7,448 bases of DNA from an uncultured Porphyromonadaceae bacterium (GTDB lineage Bacteria; Bacteroidota; Bacteroidia; Bacteroidales; Muribaculaceae): positions 1 through 7,448 of the forward strand of contig CAMWIF010000123.1 of NCBI GenBank assembly GCA_947174225.1, given 5' to 3'. This document shows positions 6,662-7,448 of the stretch, one piece after another; the first letter of the stretch is position 1; the number at the start of each line of letters is the position of its first letter. Position numbers and translations under genes: made by a program. A model generated the notes under the pieces. That model did no database searches and was not told the DNA's origin. It was given only the letters and a program-made list of their open reading frames with translations.

Positions 6662-7423
6662 ATGAAAAAAGTAGTTGTAACAGGAGCCGACGGCTTCATC
6701 GGAAGCCATCTCACTGAAGCTCTCCTCGCTGAGGGATGTGAGGTGACAGCCCTGGCTCAATATAATTCGTTCAACAACTGGGGATGGCTTGAAGGAATCA
6801 GCCATCCGGGATTGAGAGTAGTGACAGGCGACGTACGCGATCCCAATTTCTGCCGAACCTTGGTAAAAGGTGCGGATACTGTGTTTCACCTTGCTGCCCT
6901 CATCGCGATTCCTTACAGCTATATCGCCCCTGACAGTTATGTCGATACAAATGTGAAAGGCACTCTCAACATCTGCCAGGCAGTGCGTGACAACGGTGTG
7001 GATCGCTTGCTTGTCACCTCCACCTCCGAAGTCTACGGCACAGCCAAATATGTGCCTATTGATGAACATCACCCCAAACAGCCTCAAAGCCCATATTCCG
7101 CCTCCAAGATAGGAGCGGATGCAATAGCACTCAGCTTCCACAATGCCTTCGACATGAACGTCACTGTGGTGCGTCCCTTCAACACTTACGGACCTCGCCA
7201 AAGTGCGCGTGCCATAATTCCTTCCATAATCACCCAGATTGCCTCCGGGAAGAGGGAGATTATGGTAGGCGACCTCACCCCCACTCGCGATTTCAACTAT
7301 GTGGCAGACACCTGCCGGGGATTTATCGAGATTGCAAAGACTCCCGGTTTGGCAGGAGAGGAAATCAACATCGCCACACAGCGTGAGGTTAGCATGGAGA
7401 CAACGCTCAAGACACTAGCCTAG
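6662..7423 (+). CDS. NAD-dependent sugar-nucleotide 4,6-dehydratase, LegB-like, apparently cut short by TAG
   Basis: This is an extended short-chain dehydrogenase of the LegB type. The family forms 4-keto-6-deoxy intermediates from a nucleotide-activated N-acetylglucosamine for surface sugars such as legionaminic acid. Seen: the Rossmann motif VTGADGFIGSH (6-16), FHLAALIAIPYSY (75-87), TSTSEVYGTA (119-128) with E123 in the dehydratase active-site position, YSASK (145-149, the YxxxK Tyr and Lys), RPFNTYGPRQSARAIIP (171-187) and TPTRDFNYV (206-214). All catalytic parts are present. The open frame ends at residue 253 with TAG (7421-7423), whereas relatives run to about 320-340. The codons after TAG (LMYADIKW) continue the expected C-terminal pattern, so the gene is probably interrupted or misread. 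The ATG at 6662 starts the Rossmann strand exactly and lies seven bases after the GNAT stop, so the two are an operon. The role in legionaminic acid or another surface sugar is inferred, since no leg, neu or glycosyltransferase gene is visible. Confidence 0.88.
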   Translation: MKKVVVTGADGFIGSHLTEALLAEGCEVTALAQYNSFNNWGWLEGISHPGLRVVTGDVRDPNFCRTLVKGADTVFHLAALIAIPYSYIAPDSYVDTNVKGTLNICQAVRDNGVDRLLVTSTSEVYGTAKYVPIDEHHPKQPQSPYSASKIGADAIALSFHNAFDMNVTVVRPFNTYGPRQSARAIIPSIITQIASGKREIMVGDLTPTRDFNYVADTCRGFIEIAKTPGLAGEEINIATQREVSMETTLKTLA

Positions 7424-7448
7424 CTGATGTATGCCGACATCAAATGGG
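7421..7448 (+). other. In-frame amber codon and downstream continuation of the dehydratase frame
   Basis: After the TAG the same frame stays open to the window edge and reads L-M-Y-A-D-I-K-W plus one base. Relatives have a helix followed by a strand here (pattern xLMxADIxx), so this is most likely the true next part of the protein. One base change would turn TAG back into CAG (Gln), GAG (Glu) or AAG (Lys). About 70-85 residues of C-terminal substrate-binding domain would follow beyond the window. The stretch could be real gene decay, a sequencing or assembly error, or read-through. Confidence 0.6.

Noticed and set aside
6169..7201. Two long minus-strand open frames (6169-6618 and 6629-7201)
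   Set aside because: They mirror the GNAT and dehydratase genes on the plus strand, which carry family motifs throughout. The minus-strand products resemble nothing known.
7414..7423. CTAGC-CTAGC tandem 5-base repeat at the end of the dehydratase, as a possible frameshifting insertion
   Set aside because: Removing five bases gives a downstream translation unlike the family, whereas the unshifted frame continues the expected pattern. A point change fits better.
7421..7423. Genome-wide reassignment of TAG to an amino acid
   Set aside because: Only one in-frame TAG appears across about 2,200 sense codons. A recoded genome should show more, so a local mutation or error is more likely, though stop usage elsewhere here (TAA, TGA) does not exclude it.
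1..7448. CRISPR array, insertion sequence, tRNA, phage or defence genes
   Set aside because: No spaced direct repeats, transposase motifs, terminal repeats or tRNA-like folds were seen. Housekeeping and metabolic genes fill nearly all of the window.

Overview
The window looks like an ordinary chromosomal segment of a member of the Bacteroidota, most likely order Bacteroidales. The evidence is: a Bacteroidetes-type promoter (TTTG-N19-TAATTTTG) upstream of the only plus-strand gene pair; mostly weak or absent Shine-Dalgarno sequences; a MeaB and a release factor 2 with the Bacteroidales style of sequence; and DUF1573 proteins, which are abundant in that group. I cannot fix the family or genus. 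No mobile element, CRISPR array, tRNA or rRNA is visible.

Minus strand, read right to left from 5541 to 1: a small exported DUF1573 protein (5131-5541); a larger three-part exported DUF1573 protein (4045-5118), coupled to it by a strong ribosome binding site and a GTG start; the MeaB G-protein chaperone of methylmalonyl-CoA mutase (2912-4012); a 125-base gap with a small hairpin; a long-chain acyl-CoA ligase (969-2786); and prfB, release factor 2, cut by the window edge (1-947). Gaps are 12, 32, 125 and 21 bases, so the first three genes, and separately the ligase and prfB, are probably co-transcribed.

Plus strand: a 174-base divergent intergenic region (5542-5715) carries the promoter for an OlsB/GlsB-like GNAT N-acyltransferase (5716-6654). 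Seven bases later comes an NAD-dependent sugar-nucleotide 4,6-dehydratase of the LegB type (6662-7423).

The functional themes are acyl-CoA and lipid chemistry (acyl-CoA ligase, MeaB for the propionate/succinate route, acyl-amino-acid lipid synthesis), envelope proteins of unknown role (DUF1573), and surface sugar synthesis (LegB-like). No single pathway ties them together, and I see no strong case for a new defence or mobile system.

The most notable anomaly is an in-frame TAG at 7421-7423. It appears to interrupt the dehydratase, because the family-like sequence continues in the same frame to the end of the window. Secondary points are a prfB without the usual programmed frameshift and with SPY in place of the SPF recognition motif, and the tandem DUF1573 pair with its unusually strong ribosome binding site.
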